64,000 nucleotides of DNA from GCA-2731375 sp964344935 (GCA_964344935.1 CAYFPL010000001.1:186001-250000), one strand, 5' to 3'. Positions 44,547-52,711 are shown, numbered from the stretch's first letter. Numbers and translations: made by a program. The notes: generated from the sequence alone by a model not told the origin.

Positions 44547-44966
44547 ATGGGCCGTGCATTTGAGGGTAGTTGCCATTGCGGCAATATTCGAACCATCTTC
44601 CATTGGCCTGAAGAGACCGAGAGCATCCCCGTGCGCGCCTGCGGCTGTTCGCTCTGTACCAAACATGGCGGCGTCTGGACGTCGAACCCGAACGGCCATT
44701 TTGAACTCGCGATCAACAACACCGCCCAGGTCGAGAATTACCGTTTCGGCACCAAGACGGCAGACTTTCATGTTTGCAAATGCTGCGGCGTCATTCCCAT
44801 CGTGACCTGCGAGATGGAGGGCCGGCGCTATGCCGTTTTGAACATCAAGACCTTTGACGACGAAGATCCTGCCGCATTCGACAGCTCGCCCACGGATTTC
44901 GAAGGCGAAAGCGTTGACGACCGCCTGGCTCGGCGCCGGCGCAACTGGACGCCCGAAAAAATCTAG
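44547..44966 (+). CDS. GFA/CENP-V family zinc protein
   Basis: A 139-aa protein of the glutathione-dependent formaldehyde-activating (GFA) fold. Zinc ligands appear as GSCHCGN, RACGCSLCTKHG and CKCCGVIP. The GFA family name comes from one enzyme reported to speed the glutathione-formaldehyde reaction, but most members are untested. The RBS GGAGGG overlaps the stop of the dimethylformamidase-like gene, so the pair is translationally coupled. The protein may substitute for a small subunit or process a one-carbon product; both are inference. Confidence 0.87.
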   Translation: MGRAFEGSCHCGNIRTIFHWPEETESIPVRACGCSLCTKHGGVWTSNPNGHFELAINNTAQVENYRFGTKTADFHVCKCCGVIPIVTCEMEGRRYAVLNIKTFDDEDPAAFDSSPTDFEGESVDDRLARRRRNWTPEKI

Positions 44967-45066
44967 ACCGCCTACCGGCTTCTAGGACCAGGCCGCACTA
45001 ACGAATTATTTGCATTTTCGAATTAAGTCTCCAGAATTCATCAAGAATTCCGAAGGAAAGGATCCC

Positions 45067-46632
45067 ATGGATCTTGCCAAGGAGTTGGATGTCTATTTGC
45101 GGGCGCGTTTTGCGCTGATCCATATCGTCAGCCACGAGGAAGAGCGGGCGGTCAATGATCTGCGCGATTTGTGCCAACGCAGCGGTCGCGAGCTGGTGGT
45201 CTGGGACATTGCCGATCACTTCCGCAAACTAGTGGGCGACGGCCCCGAACCGCAGCAGGCAAAGGACCCATTAAGTGCCCTGACGGCGATCGAGAAGATC
45301 GACGGCGAATGCGTCTTCCTGTTGCCGGATTTCCATCAATGCTGGAAGTCGCAGCCGGCCGTGGTCCGTAAATTGCGCAATCTCGCCCAGCAGCTCAAAT
45401 ACACCCGCAAGAGTGTCATCATCACGTCACCATCGTCCAAAATTCCGGACGAGTTGAAGGACGATATCGTGGTGCTGGACTTTCCCCCGCCCGGATTCGA
45501 CGAGATCTCGGAGATCCTGACTAATCTGGAAAAGACGCCCGGCGTAAAAGTCGCCCTGGACGACGACGTCCGCGACCGCATGGTGTCCCTTGCGTTGGGC
45601 TTATCTGAGTCTCAGGCCCAGCGTGTCTTTTCCAAGGCAATCGTCACCGGCGGCATTCTGGACGAAACCGATCTCGATATCATCGCCAAGGAAAAACAGC
45701 AGATCATCCGGGAATCAGGAGCCTTGGAATACTATACGGCTTCGGAAACCATCAACGATGTGGGCGGGTTGGAACTCATCAAGGAATGGCTGGTCCGCCG
45801 GCAGCTGGCATTTCGCGAGGATGCCCAGAGTTATGGTTTGCCTCCACCCAAGGGAATAGCGCTAATCGGCATCCCTGGGACCGGCAAGTCGCTAACCGCC
45901 AAAATGGTGGCCAGCCTGTGGCACTTGCCGCTGATCCGCATGGATATAGGCGCCATGTTCGGCGGGCTGGTCGGCGAGTCGGAGGAAAACGCCCGTACCG
46001 CCCTGCGTCTGGCGGAAGCGGTCGCGCCCTGTGTCCTGTGGATCGATGAACTGGAAAAGGCCTTGTCCACCGGCGACGGCGACAGCGGCACCTCCATGCG
46101 GGTCTTCGGCACCCTGTTGTCCTGGATGCAGGACAAGAAAAAGCCGGTCTTCATCGTCGCCACCGCCAACGATATTTCCCGCCTGCCGCCGGAACTATTG
46201 CGCCGGGGCCGTTTCGACGAGATCTTTTTCCTCGATCTGCCCAATCCCACGGAACGCAAGGCAATCCTGGAGGTCCACATCCGGAAGCGTGGCCGCGACC
46301 CAGGGAACTTTGATCTGAACCGCTTGGCCCAGGAGTCGAACGGTTATGTGGGCGCAGAGATCGAACAGGCGATCATCGATGCCATGTATCTGGCCTATAG
46401 CGACGAGGCTTCGCCGGGCCGGGAATTCACTAACGATGACATTGCCGTGGCATTGGAGCGTCTGGTGCCCATGTCTCGTTCTCAGCGAGAGCGGATCGAC
46501 TACCTGCGCACTTGGGTCGAAGACGGCCGCGCCGCCTCGGCCTCGCTGCCCGAAGGCGCAGGCAGCGATCGACCTGCGCCGCCCTTGCAGATCACGCCGT
46601 TGGATATCGCCGCCGACGGCGGGGCGGAATAG
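45067..46632 (+). CDS. Ycf46-like AAA+ ATPase
   Basis: A 521-aa cytoplasmic AAA+ protein resembling plastid and cyanobacterial Ycf46. An N-terminal region (about 1-230) with DLAKELDVYLRARFALIHI and LLPDFHQCWKS is the Ycf46-type leader. The AAA domain has Walker A GIPGTGKS at 268-275, Walker B with D327/E328 in LWIDELEKAL, the sensor in VATANDISRLPPELL, and the arginine finger in RRGRFDEIFF. The start at 45067 follows AAGGAAAGG. It leads five close genes (gap of 12 bp to the next). The catalytic residues are intact, so it should hydrolyse ATP to remodel a partner, probably one of the following products. Confidence 0.9.
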   Translation: MDLAKELDVYLRARFALIHIVSHEEERAVNDLRDLCQRSGRELVVWDIADHFRKLVGDGPEPQQAKDPLSALTAIEKIDGECVFLLPDFHQCWKSQPAVVRKLRNLAQQLKYTRKSVIITSPSSKIPDELKDDIVVLDFPPPGFDEISEILTNLEKTPGVKVALDDDVRDRMVSLALGLSESQAQRVFSKAIVTGGILDETDLDIIAKEKQQIIRESGALEYYTASETINDVGGLELIKEWLVRRQLAFREDAQSYGLPPPKGIALIGIPGTGKSLTAKMVASLWHLPLIRMDIGAMFGGLVGESEENARTALRLAEAVAPCVLWIDELEKALSTGDGDSGTSMRVFGTLLSWMQDKKKPVFIVATANDISRLPPELLRRGRFDEIFFLDLPNPTERKAILEVHIRKRGRDPGNFDLNRLAQESNGYVGAEIEQAIIDAMYLAYSDEASPGREFTNDDIAVALERLVPMSRSQRERIDYLRTWVEDGRAASASLPEGAGSDRPAPPLQITPLDIAADGGAE

Positions 46633-46644
46633 GCCACTCTGGCA

Positions 46645-47052
46645 ATGTCACACTTTTCCGTCATGCAGACCGCATTTGTCTCGGCGGAGCATCTGGTCGC
46701 CGCCCTTGCCGATATGGGGTTTAGCATCATCGAGACCCATGATGTTCCCCAGCATCTGTATGGATGGCGCGGCGATGTACGGGAACAGACCGCAGAGATC
46801 ATCGTTCGCCGGGAACATATCAGCGCAGCCAGCAACGACATTGGCTTTGCCCGCGCCCCGGACGGCACCTTCAGGGCCATCATTTCGGAATACGACCAAC
46901 GGGATTATGACGCTGCCTGGCTGGGCAAACTGGGCCAGCGTTATGCCTATCGGGCAGCCCGCGACACCCTGGCGCAACAGGGCTTCGACCTGGTCGAGGA
47001 AAACATGGATGAAGAGAAGACCATCCGTATGACCGTTCGGCGTATGGCCTAG
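46645..47052 (+). CDS. DUF1257 (Ycf35-like) protein
   Basis: A 135-aa protein starting MSHFSVMQTAF, the DUF1257/Ycf35 opening pattern. The family is best known from cyanobacteria and red-algal plastids; no function is established. There are no cysteines and no membrane helix, so it should be soluble. LYGWRGD and RAARDTLAQQGF are other conserved-looking stretches. It lies 12 bp after the AAA gene and 14 bp before the membrane-protein gene. Co-occurrence with a Ycf46-like ATPase is striking because both are ycf proteins of unknown role. Confidence 0.82.
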   Translation: MSHFSVMQTAFVSAEHLVAALADMGFSIIETHDVPQHLYGWRGDVREQTAEIIVRREHISAASNDIGFARAPDGTFRAIISEYDQRDYDAAWLGKLGQRYAYRAARDTLAQQGFDLVEENMDEEKTIRMTVRRMA

Positions 47053-47066
47053 GGAGAGCGGCCTAC

Positions 47067-48032
47067 ATGAGCATGAGTGACGAAGACATTCAGCGCGCGG
47101 TTCGCGACCTGCTATCGGTCTCATCCGGCAAGCACACCAGGACCGAAAACAAATGGGGCAATATTGGACTCATCGTCGGCGCCGCGGGAGGGATTGCGGC
47201 AGTTTTCCTCTTGCAGCAGCTTTTCGACGTTGGCGCCCTTATCAGCTGGATCGCGTTTTTCTTTTTCGGCATCCTGTTTTTTGCGCTTGTGCATCAGGTC
47301 GGCGAAAAGGAAAACGCCGAGCAAACAGAGAAATTAGCGGAGAAGTTCTACGAAATTTTCCCCCAAGGCTCGAAGGAATTCGAGAAAGCCGTCGGCCTGT
47401 TGCAATTCGCCAAAACGGACTCGAAAGTAGAGAAATCTCTGCTCGCCGCGCTCAAAATGGATGTCCATTTTGGTGCCGATGGCAAGAAGGAGAGCTTTCT
47501 GGATTCTGGCAATTTCTCCGCAAGTTTCGGCAGCAACAAGCCCACCTCAGAAATCCACAGTCAAATTCAAGAGTTCTTCGATAATGCTGGGTTGAGCGAC
47601 TTCGACGCGGCCAAGGCGCAGAGCGGTAAATGGAAGAGCTTTGGCACGTCGAAGTCTTTTTCCTATTCGGCCTCGAAGATCGACAGGAATATGTTCGACA
47701 AGATGGTCGAGACCGACATGCTGACACCGTTCGACGGCGCCGACAAGAAGAGCGGCGTCGGGATCACGCCGAACGGAATCTACGTCTACTACGGCAACAT
47801 CGACATTATGTCCGAATTGAAGGCCGGCAAGTATCCCAAGCCCGGCACAGCAGAAAGCGCGCCCAAAGGTGTTCAGGAGAACACGGCGGCCAAGGATCCC
47901 GCCAACCAACTGCTGGGCGGTTTTGACGAGCCCAAGGCGGCGCCTCAAGCCGCGTCCGAAACGCCAAACACCGGCCAGCCGGGCGGCGGCTTCATCCCGT
48001 TAGATCCCTATAGCGATGCGGACAAGAAATAG
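47067..48032 (+). CDS. Unrecognised two-helix membrane protein in the Ycf46/Ycf35 cluster
   Basis: A 321-aa protein I do not recognise. Residues 1-29 are soluble and charged; two membrane helices follow at about 31-50 (GNIGLIVGAAGGIAAVFLLQ) and 56-75 (GALISWIAFFFFGILFFALV). The remaining 245 residues are hydrophilic with many Lys, Ser and Asp, and the C terminus (from about 265) is Pro/Ala/Gly-rich and likely disordered. There are no cysteines in the soluble part. RBS GGGAGAG precedes the ATG. It may anchor the cluster at the membrane; this is inference from topology and position. Confidence 0.8.
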   Translation: MSMSDEDIQRAVRDLLSVSSGKHTRTENKWGNIGLIVGAAGGIAAVFLLQQLFDVGALISWIAFFFFGILFFALVHQVGEKENAEQTEKLAEKFYEIFPQGSKEFEKAVGLLQFAKTDSKVEKSLLAALKMDVHFGADGKKESFLDSGNFSASFGSNKPTSEIHSQIQEFFDNAGLSDFDAAKAQSGKWKSFGTSKSFSYSASKIDRNMFDKMVETDMLTPFDGADKKSGVGITPNGIYVYYGNIDIMSELKAGKYPKPGTAESAPKGVQENTAAKDPANQLLGGFDEPKAAPQAASETPNTGQPGGGFIPLDPYSDADKK

Positions 48033-48035
48033 GCC

Positions 48036-48242
48036 ATGGCGGAAATTCAGGAAATCGATCTGGTGATCGCGCCCGACGGCCGGGTGACCTTCGAAGTCCG
48101 CGGCGTCAGTGGTCCGAAGTGCGAAGACCTAACGGCCGAGTTGGAAGCAATTCTGGGCGGTCAGGTTCTCTCCCGGGACCACAAGCCGTCCTATCACCAA
48201 CAAAGCGAACAAACGGATCTAACCCTCGAACAAAAGGACTGA
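48036..48242 (+). CDS. DUF2997 small protein
   Basis: A 68-aa protein matching the DUF2997 pattern: IDLVIAPDGRVTFEVRG, then GPKCEDLTAELEAILGG. A conserved-looking glycine-cysteine pair lies at G26 and C29. Function unknown. It is three bases after the membrane-protein stop, and the TTG of the radical-SAM gene follows the stop by three bases, so all are coupled. Small size and a single cysteine would fit a substrate or carrier of the adjacent radical-SAM protein (inference only). Confidence 0.78.
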   Translation: MAEIQEIDLVIAPDGRVTFEVRGVSGPKCEDLTAELEAILGGQVLSRDHKPSYHQQSEQTDLTLEQKD

Positions 48243-48245
48243 GCA

Positions 48246-48845
48246 TTGGCCCGTGACCTTGCACCGCCGCAGGCTGTGGACGGCAAGGTCCGGGTACATC
48301 ATGTGCTCAGGAACAGCGTCTCGAACGGTCCCGGCCGGCGCTATGTAATCTGGTTCCAAGGCTGCAGCCTGGGCTGCCGCGGCTGCTTCAATCCCGACAC
48401 GCACGCCATCGAAGGCGGTGAGTTTAAGCCCATAGATGGGGTTCTGGACGATATTCGTGGACAGGGCGGCAACATCACCGGCTTGACGATTTCAGGTGGC
48501 GAGCCGTTTCAACAAGCGAACGCCTTGGCCGCGTTGGTGCGGGCGGTGAGACGTGACACCAATCTATCCACCATCGTATTCAGCGGCTACAGAATGGATG
48601 AGATCAAGCGTGACCCGCGTCAAGCGCAGGTTCTCGCCGATATCGACGTCCTGATCGCCGGCCGCTACGTTCCTCACCATCATCACGGTCGAAATTTGTT
48701 GGGGTCGGCGAACCAGAGCCTGCACCTGCTGTCGAAGAGATATCGCCGAGAAGACTTCGAGCAGGTGCCGCCGGCTGAGATCCAGATCTCGCCAACCGGC
48801 GTTGTCAAGTTGACAGGTGTCTGCCCGCCTGAACTGGATTTTTAG
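48246..48845 (+). CDS. Radical SAM activase-like protein (NrdG/PflA-like, minimal)
   Basis: A 199-aa radical-SAM protein. The cluster motif is C40-x3-C44-x2-C47 in QGCSLGCRGCFNP, and GGEP at 84-87 is the SAM-binding motif in ISGGEPFQQ. The size and sequence are closest to the anaerobic activases of ribonucleotide reductase and pyruvate formate-lyase. Start is TTG, seven bases after AGGA. It is the last gene of the five-gene cluster and may modify or activate one of the neighbouring products, but no glycyl-radical enzyme gene is in the window. Confidence 0.88.
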   Translation: MARDLAPPQAVDGKVRVHHVLRNSVSNGPGRRYVIWFQGCSLGCRGCFNPDTHAIEGGEFKPIDGVLDDIRGQGGNITGLTISGGEPFQQANALAALVRAVRRDTNLSTIVFSGYRMDEIKRDPRQAQVLADIDVLIAGRYVPHHHHGRNLLGSANQSLHLLSKRYRREDFEQVPPAEIQISPTGVVKLTGVCPPELDF

Positions 48846-48860
48846 AGAACGTCGCGGCGA

Positions 48861-49826
48861 TCAGCCCGCTTCCATCACCTCCCGAATACCGGCGATGATG
48901 CGGTTACGGTCTGGGAAGACGTGGTTCTCCATATCAGGGCTATAGGGGATGGGAACCTGCAGGGCACAGACCCGTTTGGGCGGTGCCACCATAGCCTTGA
49001 AGGTGGCAGGGTCCTCGGTCGCGAGGGCGGCGATCTCGGCCGAAGCACCGGCCGTGGGGCCAGCCTCGTCGGCGATCACAAGGCGGTGGGTCTTTTGCAC
49101 CGAAGCACGGATGGTTTCTTCATCCAGCGGGAACAGCGAGCGGGGATCGATCACCTCGACCGAGATACCCTCCTTGTCCATCTCCTCGGCCGCGGCTAGG
49201 GCTTCATGCACCAGCCAGGCCAGGGCGACCACGGTGACATCCGTCCCTTCCCGCTTCACATCGGCGACACCGATGGGAAGAGTATAGTCTTCTTCCGGCA
49301 CCTCGCCCTTGAGACCCATAAGCCGAGTTGACTCGAATGACAGCACCGGGTTGTTGTCCCGGATCGCCGATTTCAGCAATCCCTTCATATCGTAAGGCGT
49401 CGACGGCAGGATCAGTTTCAGCCCGGCCAGGTTCATGAACATGGAATAGGGGCTTTGCGAATGCTGCGCCGCCAGCGATGTGCCACCACCCACCGATGAA
49501 CGGAATGTTATGGGAAAGGTCTGCTGACCACCGAACATGTAATGGATCTTGGATGCCTGATTGACGATCTGATCCATGGCCACAAAGCAGAACGTCACCA
49601 TGGACCAGTTCACGATGGGCCGCAGCCCCGATCCCGCGGCGCCGATGGCGATGCCGGAAAAAGCGTTCTCGGCAATGGGCGTGGCCCGGATACGGTCGGC
49701 GCCGAACTCCTGAACCAGCGAGGGCGGCGCATCGGTGGCCAGATGTATGGTCTTGGGATCAAGGCGCATCTCCTCCGCCAGGGCTTCCATGCCGGCGCGG
49801 GCGTATGAAATTTCCCTCATGCTCAT
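48861..49826 (-). CDS. 2-oxoacid dehydrogenase E1 beta subunit
   Basis: A 321-aa thiamine-dependent beta subunit of the E1 pyruvate/acetoin/branched-chain family. AENAFSGIAIGAAGSGLRPIV and VEVIDPRSLFPLDEETI are conserved blocks; the C terminus has the PYSPDMENHVFPDRNRI segment. Its start lies 12 bp downstream of the alpha-subunit stop in the same direction, so it is the second gene of the pair. No E2 or E3 gene is adjacent, so the complex would need components encoded elsewhere. Substrate among pyruvate, acetoin and branched-chain keto acids is undecided. Confidence 0.92.
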   Translation of the reverse strand: MSMREISYARAGMEALAEEMRLDPKTIHLATDAPPSLVQEFGADRIRATPIAENAFSGIAIGAAGSGLRPIVNWSMVTFCFVAMDQIVNQASKIHYMFGGQQTFPITFRSSVGGGTSLAAQHSQSPYSMFMNLAGLKLILPSTPYDMKGLLKSAIRDNNPVLSFESTRLMGLKGEVPEEDYTLPIGVADVKREGTDVTVVALAWLVHEALAAAEEMDKEGISVEVIDPRSLFPLDEETIRASVQKTHRLVIADEAGPTAGASAEIAALATEDPATFKAMVAPPKRVCALQVPIPYSPDMENHVFPDRNRIIAGIREVMEAG

Positions 49827-49838
49827 ATCCGCCCCTCC

Positions 49839-50807
49839 TCAATCCGCAAAGACATCTTCCAACGCCGCTTCCGGCGCCGGGAACGGGCTGGCCTTGGCGA
49901 AGCCGACGGCAGCCTCGATCTCGGCCATGATCTCGCCATCCATGGCCTCGAACTCCGCGTCACTGAACTGACCCTGTTGCTGTTTCAGTTGCTCCACCAG
50001 CAACGGTATGGGATCGCGCGCCATCCAGGCCTTGATTTCCTCTTCCGGGCGGGGATCGACCGCGCCGGGCCGTTCGGTATGGGCGCGATGGCGATAGGTC
50101 TTGCATTCCAGCAGGGTGGGCCCATCACCGGCCCGGGCCCGCGCCACCGCTTCCACCGCCGCTTCATAAACCGCGACGACATCATTGCCGTCCACCACGG
50201 CGCTAGGGATGCCGTAGCCGGCGGCCCTGTCCGACATATTGTCCGCAGCGTGGGTGATCTTGGCGGATGTGTTGGCTGCCCAGGCGTTATGCTCGCAGAC
50301 ATAAAGGACGGGCAGCTTCCAACTCGCCGCGATATTGAGGGATTCATGAAAGGAACCGGCGTTGGAGGCACCATCGCCGAAGAAGCCCGCCGCGACGATG
50401 CCATTGCCTTCCATCTGCGCCGCCAACCCTGCGCCGGTAATGATCGACAGGCCACCACCGACGATGCCATTGGCCCCCAGCATGCCGATCTCGAAATCGG
50501 CGATATGCATGCTGCCGCCTTTGCCCTTGCAATAGCCGTCCACCCGGCCATACAGCTCGGCCATCATGCGGTTGAGATCGGCACCCTTGGCGATGCAATG
50601 GCCGTGCCCGCGGTGATTAGAGATGATCTGGTCATCCGGGTTGAGCGCCGCACAAACCCCCACCGCCACGGCCTCCTCGCCGATATAACAGTGCACGACG
50701 CCATAGATATCACCGTTCTGATAGTCGTCCGAGGCGCGCTCTTCGAACCGTCGGATGGTCTGCATCTGCCGCAACATCTGGCGTTGCAATTCCGGTGAAG
50801 CTGGCAT
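49839..50807 (-). CDS. 2-oxoacid dehydrogenase E1 alpha subunit
   Basis: A 322-aa alpha subunit with the thiamine diphosphate motif GDGASNAGSFHESLNIAASW... ending in VCEHNAW, and the phosphate-binding loop around GLAAQMEGNGIV. The start at 50805-50807 follows GAGAGGG. The E1 pair catalyses decarboxylation of a 2-oxoacid; here it is an orphan pair lacking E2/E3. It lies 82 bp downstream of the MaoC-family gene, which is on the same strand. Confidence 0.92.
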   Translation of the reverse strand: MPASPELQRQMLRQMQTIRRFEERASDDYQNGDIYGVVHCYIGEEAVAVGVCAALNPDDQIISNHRGHGHCIAKGADLNRMMAELYGRVDGYCKGKGGSMHIADFEIGMLGANGIVGGGLSIITGAGLAAQMEGNGIVAAGFFGDGASNAGSFHESLNIAASWKLPVLYVCEHNAWAANTSAKITHAADNMSDRAAGYGIPSAVVDGNDVVAVYEAAVEAVARARAGDGPTLLECKTYRHRAHTERPGAVDPRPEEEIKAWMARDPIPLLVEQLKQQQGQFSDAEFEAMDGEIMAEIEAAVGFAKASPFPAPEAALEDVFAD

Positions 50808-50889
50808 GGCGACAGTCCCTCTCTGTCTGTTCTTATTGCCGATTGTGCTCAGTTTGCGGGGGATGGGGGCCGGTGGCAATAGGGCAGAC

Positions 50890-51372
50890 CTAGGCCGCCG
50901 GCTTCGGGAACCACAGATTTAGATACTCGACATAGGCTGCGGGGCCGTCTAGGCCATCGACTTCGATATGATGTGTGGTGGTGATCAGGCGCTTGCCTTC
51001 GCCTTTGTCCTGCACCTCCATCAGGCCGATGCGGTCGCGCACCTTGATACCGTCACCTATGACGACGGGCTGCAGGACGCGGGCCTTGTTCATACCGTAG
51101 TTCAGGGAATGCAGACCGTCGTCGGGATCAACGCCGCCGACGCGAACGAAATAGGTGATCAGACTGAGCAGAAAAAAGCCGTGGATGATGGTGCCGCCAT
51201 AGGGGCTTTCCCGGGCTGCCCGGTCCCGGTCGTTATGCATCCAGGTTGGCCAGCGGGTGACCTCGCCGAAAATATTGACCTGCATCTGATCGATATCGAT
51301 CCAATCGGTGAGACCGATTTCCTGGCCCACATATTCATGGACGTTGCTGAGACGGATATCCGGGTTCGCCAT
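50890..51372 (-). CDS. MaoC-type acyl-CoA hydratase/dehydratase
   Basis: A 160-aa hot-dog fold protein of the MaoC family, which hydrates enoyl-CoA or dehydrates hydroxyacyl-CoA. TIIHGFFLLSLITYFVRVGG carries the GxxxHG-type helix with the active-site histidine, and NYGMNKARVLQPVVIGDGIKVR is a family block. Its partner catalytic aspartate is probably in ESPYGG or nearby. It sits between the nitroreductase and E1 genes on the minus strand. Confidence 0.86.
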   Translation of the reverse strand: MANPDIRLSNVHEYVGQEIGLTDWIDIDQMQVNIFGEVTRWPTWMHNDRDRAARESPYGGTIIHGFFLLSLITYFVRVGGVDPDDGLHSLNYGMNKARVLQPVVIGDGIKVRDRIGLMEVQDKGEGKRLITTTHHIEVDGLDGPAAYVEYLNLWFPKPAA

Positions 51373-51380
51373 GCCCTCTT

Positions 51381-52052
51381 CTAGCCCTTTTTGCTCATTG
51401 CCGGGCCGTCGAAGCGTTCGTGGGTGACAATCTCCTCCACCGGTTTGCGGCGCAGCTTGGTCAGTTGTTTCACCGGCTTGCCCATGGGTACCACGGCGGC
51501 GACCGCGAATTCCGCTGGTATGTTCAACAGCGCCTGGACGCCGGGCTCCTGGGCGACGGCAAGTGTGGTGATGGTGCCGCCATATCCGGCCTGCCGTGCG
51601 CCCAACAGCACATTCCAGACGAAGGGATAGATGGAAGCGCCGGAAATCATGCCGACCCGGTCAAGGTCCTGATCCATGGAGGCGACCACCTTCAAGTCGA
51701 CCAAAAATACCAGGACGACCGAGGCATCCTTGAAGGAGTTGACCAGGGGCGGTGCCGGCGGCGTGGCTTCGATCTCCTCCGGCGTGACGACGGTCGGTGT
51801 AACCGCATTCCAGGGACTTTCCCCGGCCTTGATCTGAGCCACATAGCGCTTGGCTGCCGGCTCTGCCAGTTTGGACAGTGCTTCGCGGGTCGCCGCATCC
51901 CTCACGATGATGACCCGGTTACCCTGTCGGTTGCCGCCCGAAGGGGCAAAGCGTGCATTTTCGATCAAATCGTAGATCACATCGTCGGGCACCTCCTCGC
52001 CGGTATAATCCCGAGCCGAGAAGGTTGTCCGCATGACGTCGTTCAGTTCCAT
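51381..52052 (-). CDS. Nitroreductase family protein
   Basis: A 223-aa FMN-dependent oxidoreductase. Signature: MRTTFSARDYTGEEVPDDVI, ENARFAPSGGNRQGNRVIIVRD (FMN phosphate binding), and AGYGGTITTLAVAQEPGVQALLNI. The start at 52050-52052 follows GGGAGG; upstream reading is not conserved. Substrate could be a quinone or nitro compound. It ends 8 bp before the MaoC gene. Confidence 0.9.
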   Translation of the reverse strand: MELNDVMRTTFSARDYTGEEVPDDVIYDLIENARFAPSGGNRQGNRVIIVRDAATREALSKLAEPAAKRYVAQIKAGESPWNAVTPTVVTPEEIEATPPAPPLVNSFKDASVVLVFLVDLKVVASMDQDLDRVGMISGASIYPFVWNVLLGARQAGYGGTITTLAVAQEPGVQALLNIPAEFAVAAVVPMGKPVKQLTKLRRKPVEEIVTHERFDGPAMSKKG

Positions 52053-52105
52053 GGTCTGCCTCCCAATTTGGTTACAAAAAGCTTGCTGTGCCCGTAACCG
52101 GTTCG

Positions 52106-52711
52106 TCAAGCTCCGTCGCGGGTGAAGAGCGCCATTTGGCTGGCTGCGCCTAACGTGGGATGCGACCAACCGATACCGTCAAATTCCACTTCATAGCCGT
52201 TGCGCTGGGCGACGCCCCCGGCCCAGCTTTCGAACTTTGCCCGGTCCCATTCGAATTTGTGGCCAGGATGACGGCGGCGATGAGATGGCACGCCCAATAG
52301 TTCGTTGCATTCGCTGTTCGGCGTGGTGATCAACACCAATCTCGGGCGAAAACCGTCGAAGACGGCACGTTCCACCTTGGACAATCGGTCAGGGGGAATA
52401 TGCTCGATGGTCTCCAACAACACAGCTGCATCGTAGCCACACAGCCTAGGTTCGGATTCGGTGAAGGACGCGTTCAACAATGTGATACGATCATCCAGGC
52501 CAACTCCCGCTTTGTTCAAAGCGTGGGAACAAGCGGTCAACGCCTTGTGGGATGTGTCCAAACCCGTAAGTTGGGAAAAATAGCCGTCCTTGGCCAGCGC
52601 CACCAGCAGTGGGCCGTCGCCGCAGCCCAAATCCAAGACCCTTTCCGCGCCGCGCCTTTTCAGGGTTTCGACGACGATGGTCAGACGTTCTTCATGCAGC
52701 GCGGTGGGCAT
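52106..52711 (-). CDS. Stand-alone Hen1-type RNA 2'-O-methyltransferase
   Basis: A 201-aa methyltransferase matching the Hen1 catalytic domain, which methylates the 3'-terminal ribose 2'-OH of RNA. The SAM loop is VLDLGCGDGPLLVAL. The metal-binding motif is LLETIEHIPPDRL with E100, E103 and H104, and H151 in RHPGHKFEWDRAKF is the fourth ligand; LVLITTPNSECN is the family block between them. Bacterial Hen1 is usually fused to a long N-terminal ligase-interacting region and paired with a Pnkp RNA-repair enzyme. Here both the N-terminal region and a Pnkp gene are absent. Confidence 0.85.
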   Translation of the reverse strand: MPTALHEERLTIVVETLKRRGAERVLDLGCGDGPLLVALAKDGYFSQLTGLDTSHKALTACSHALNKAGVGLDDRITLLNASFTESEPRLCGYDAAVLLETIEHIPPDRLSKVERAVFDGFRPRLVLITTPNSECNELLGVPSHRRRHPGHKFEWDRAKFESWAGGVAQRNGYEVEFDGIGWSHPTLGAASQMALFTRDGA

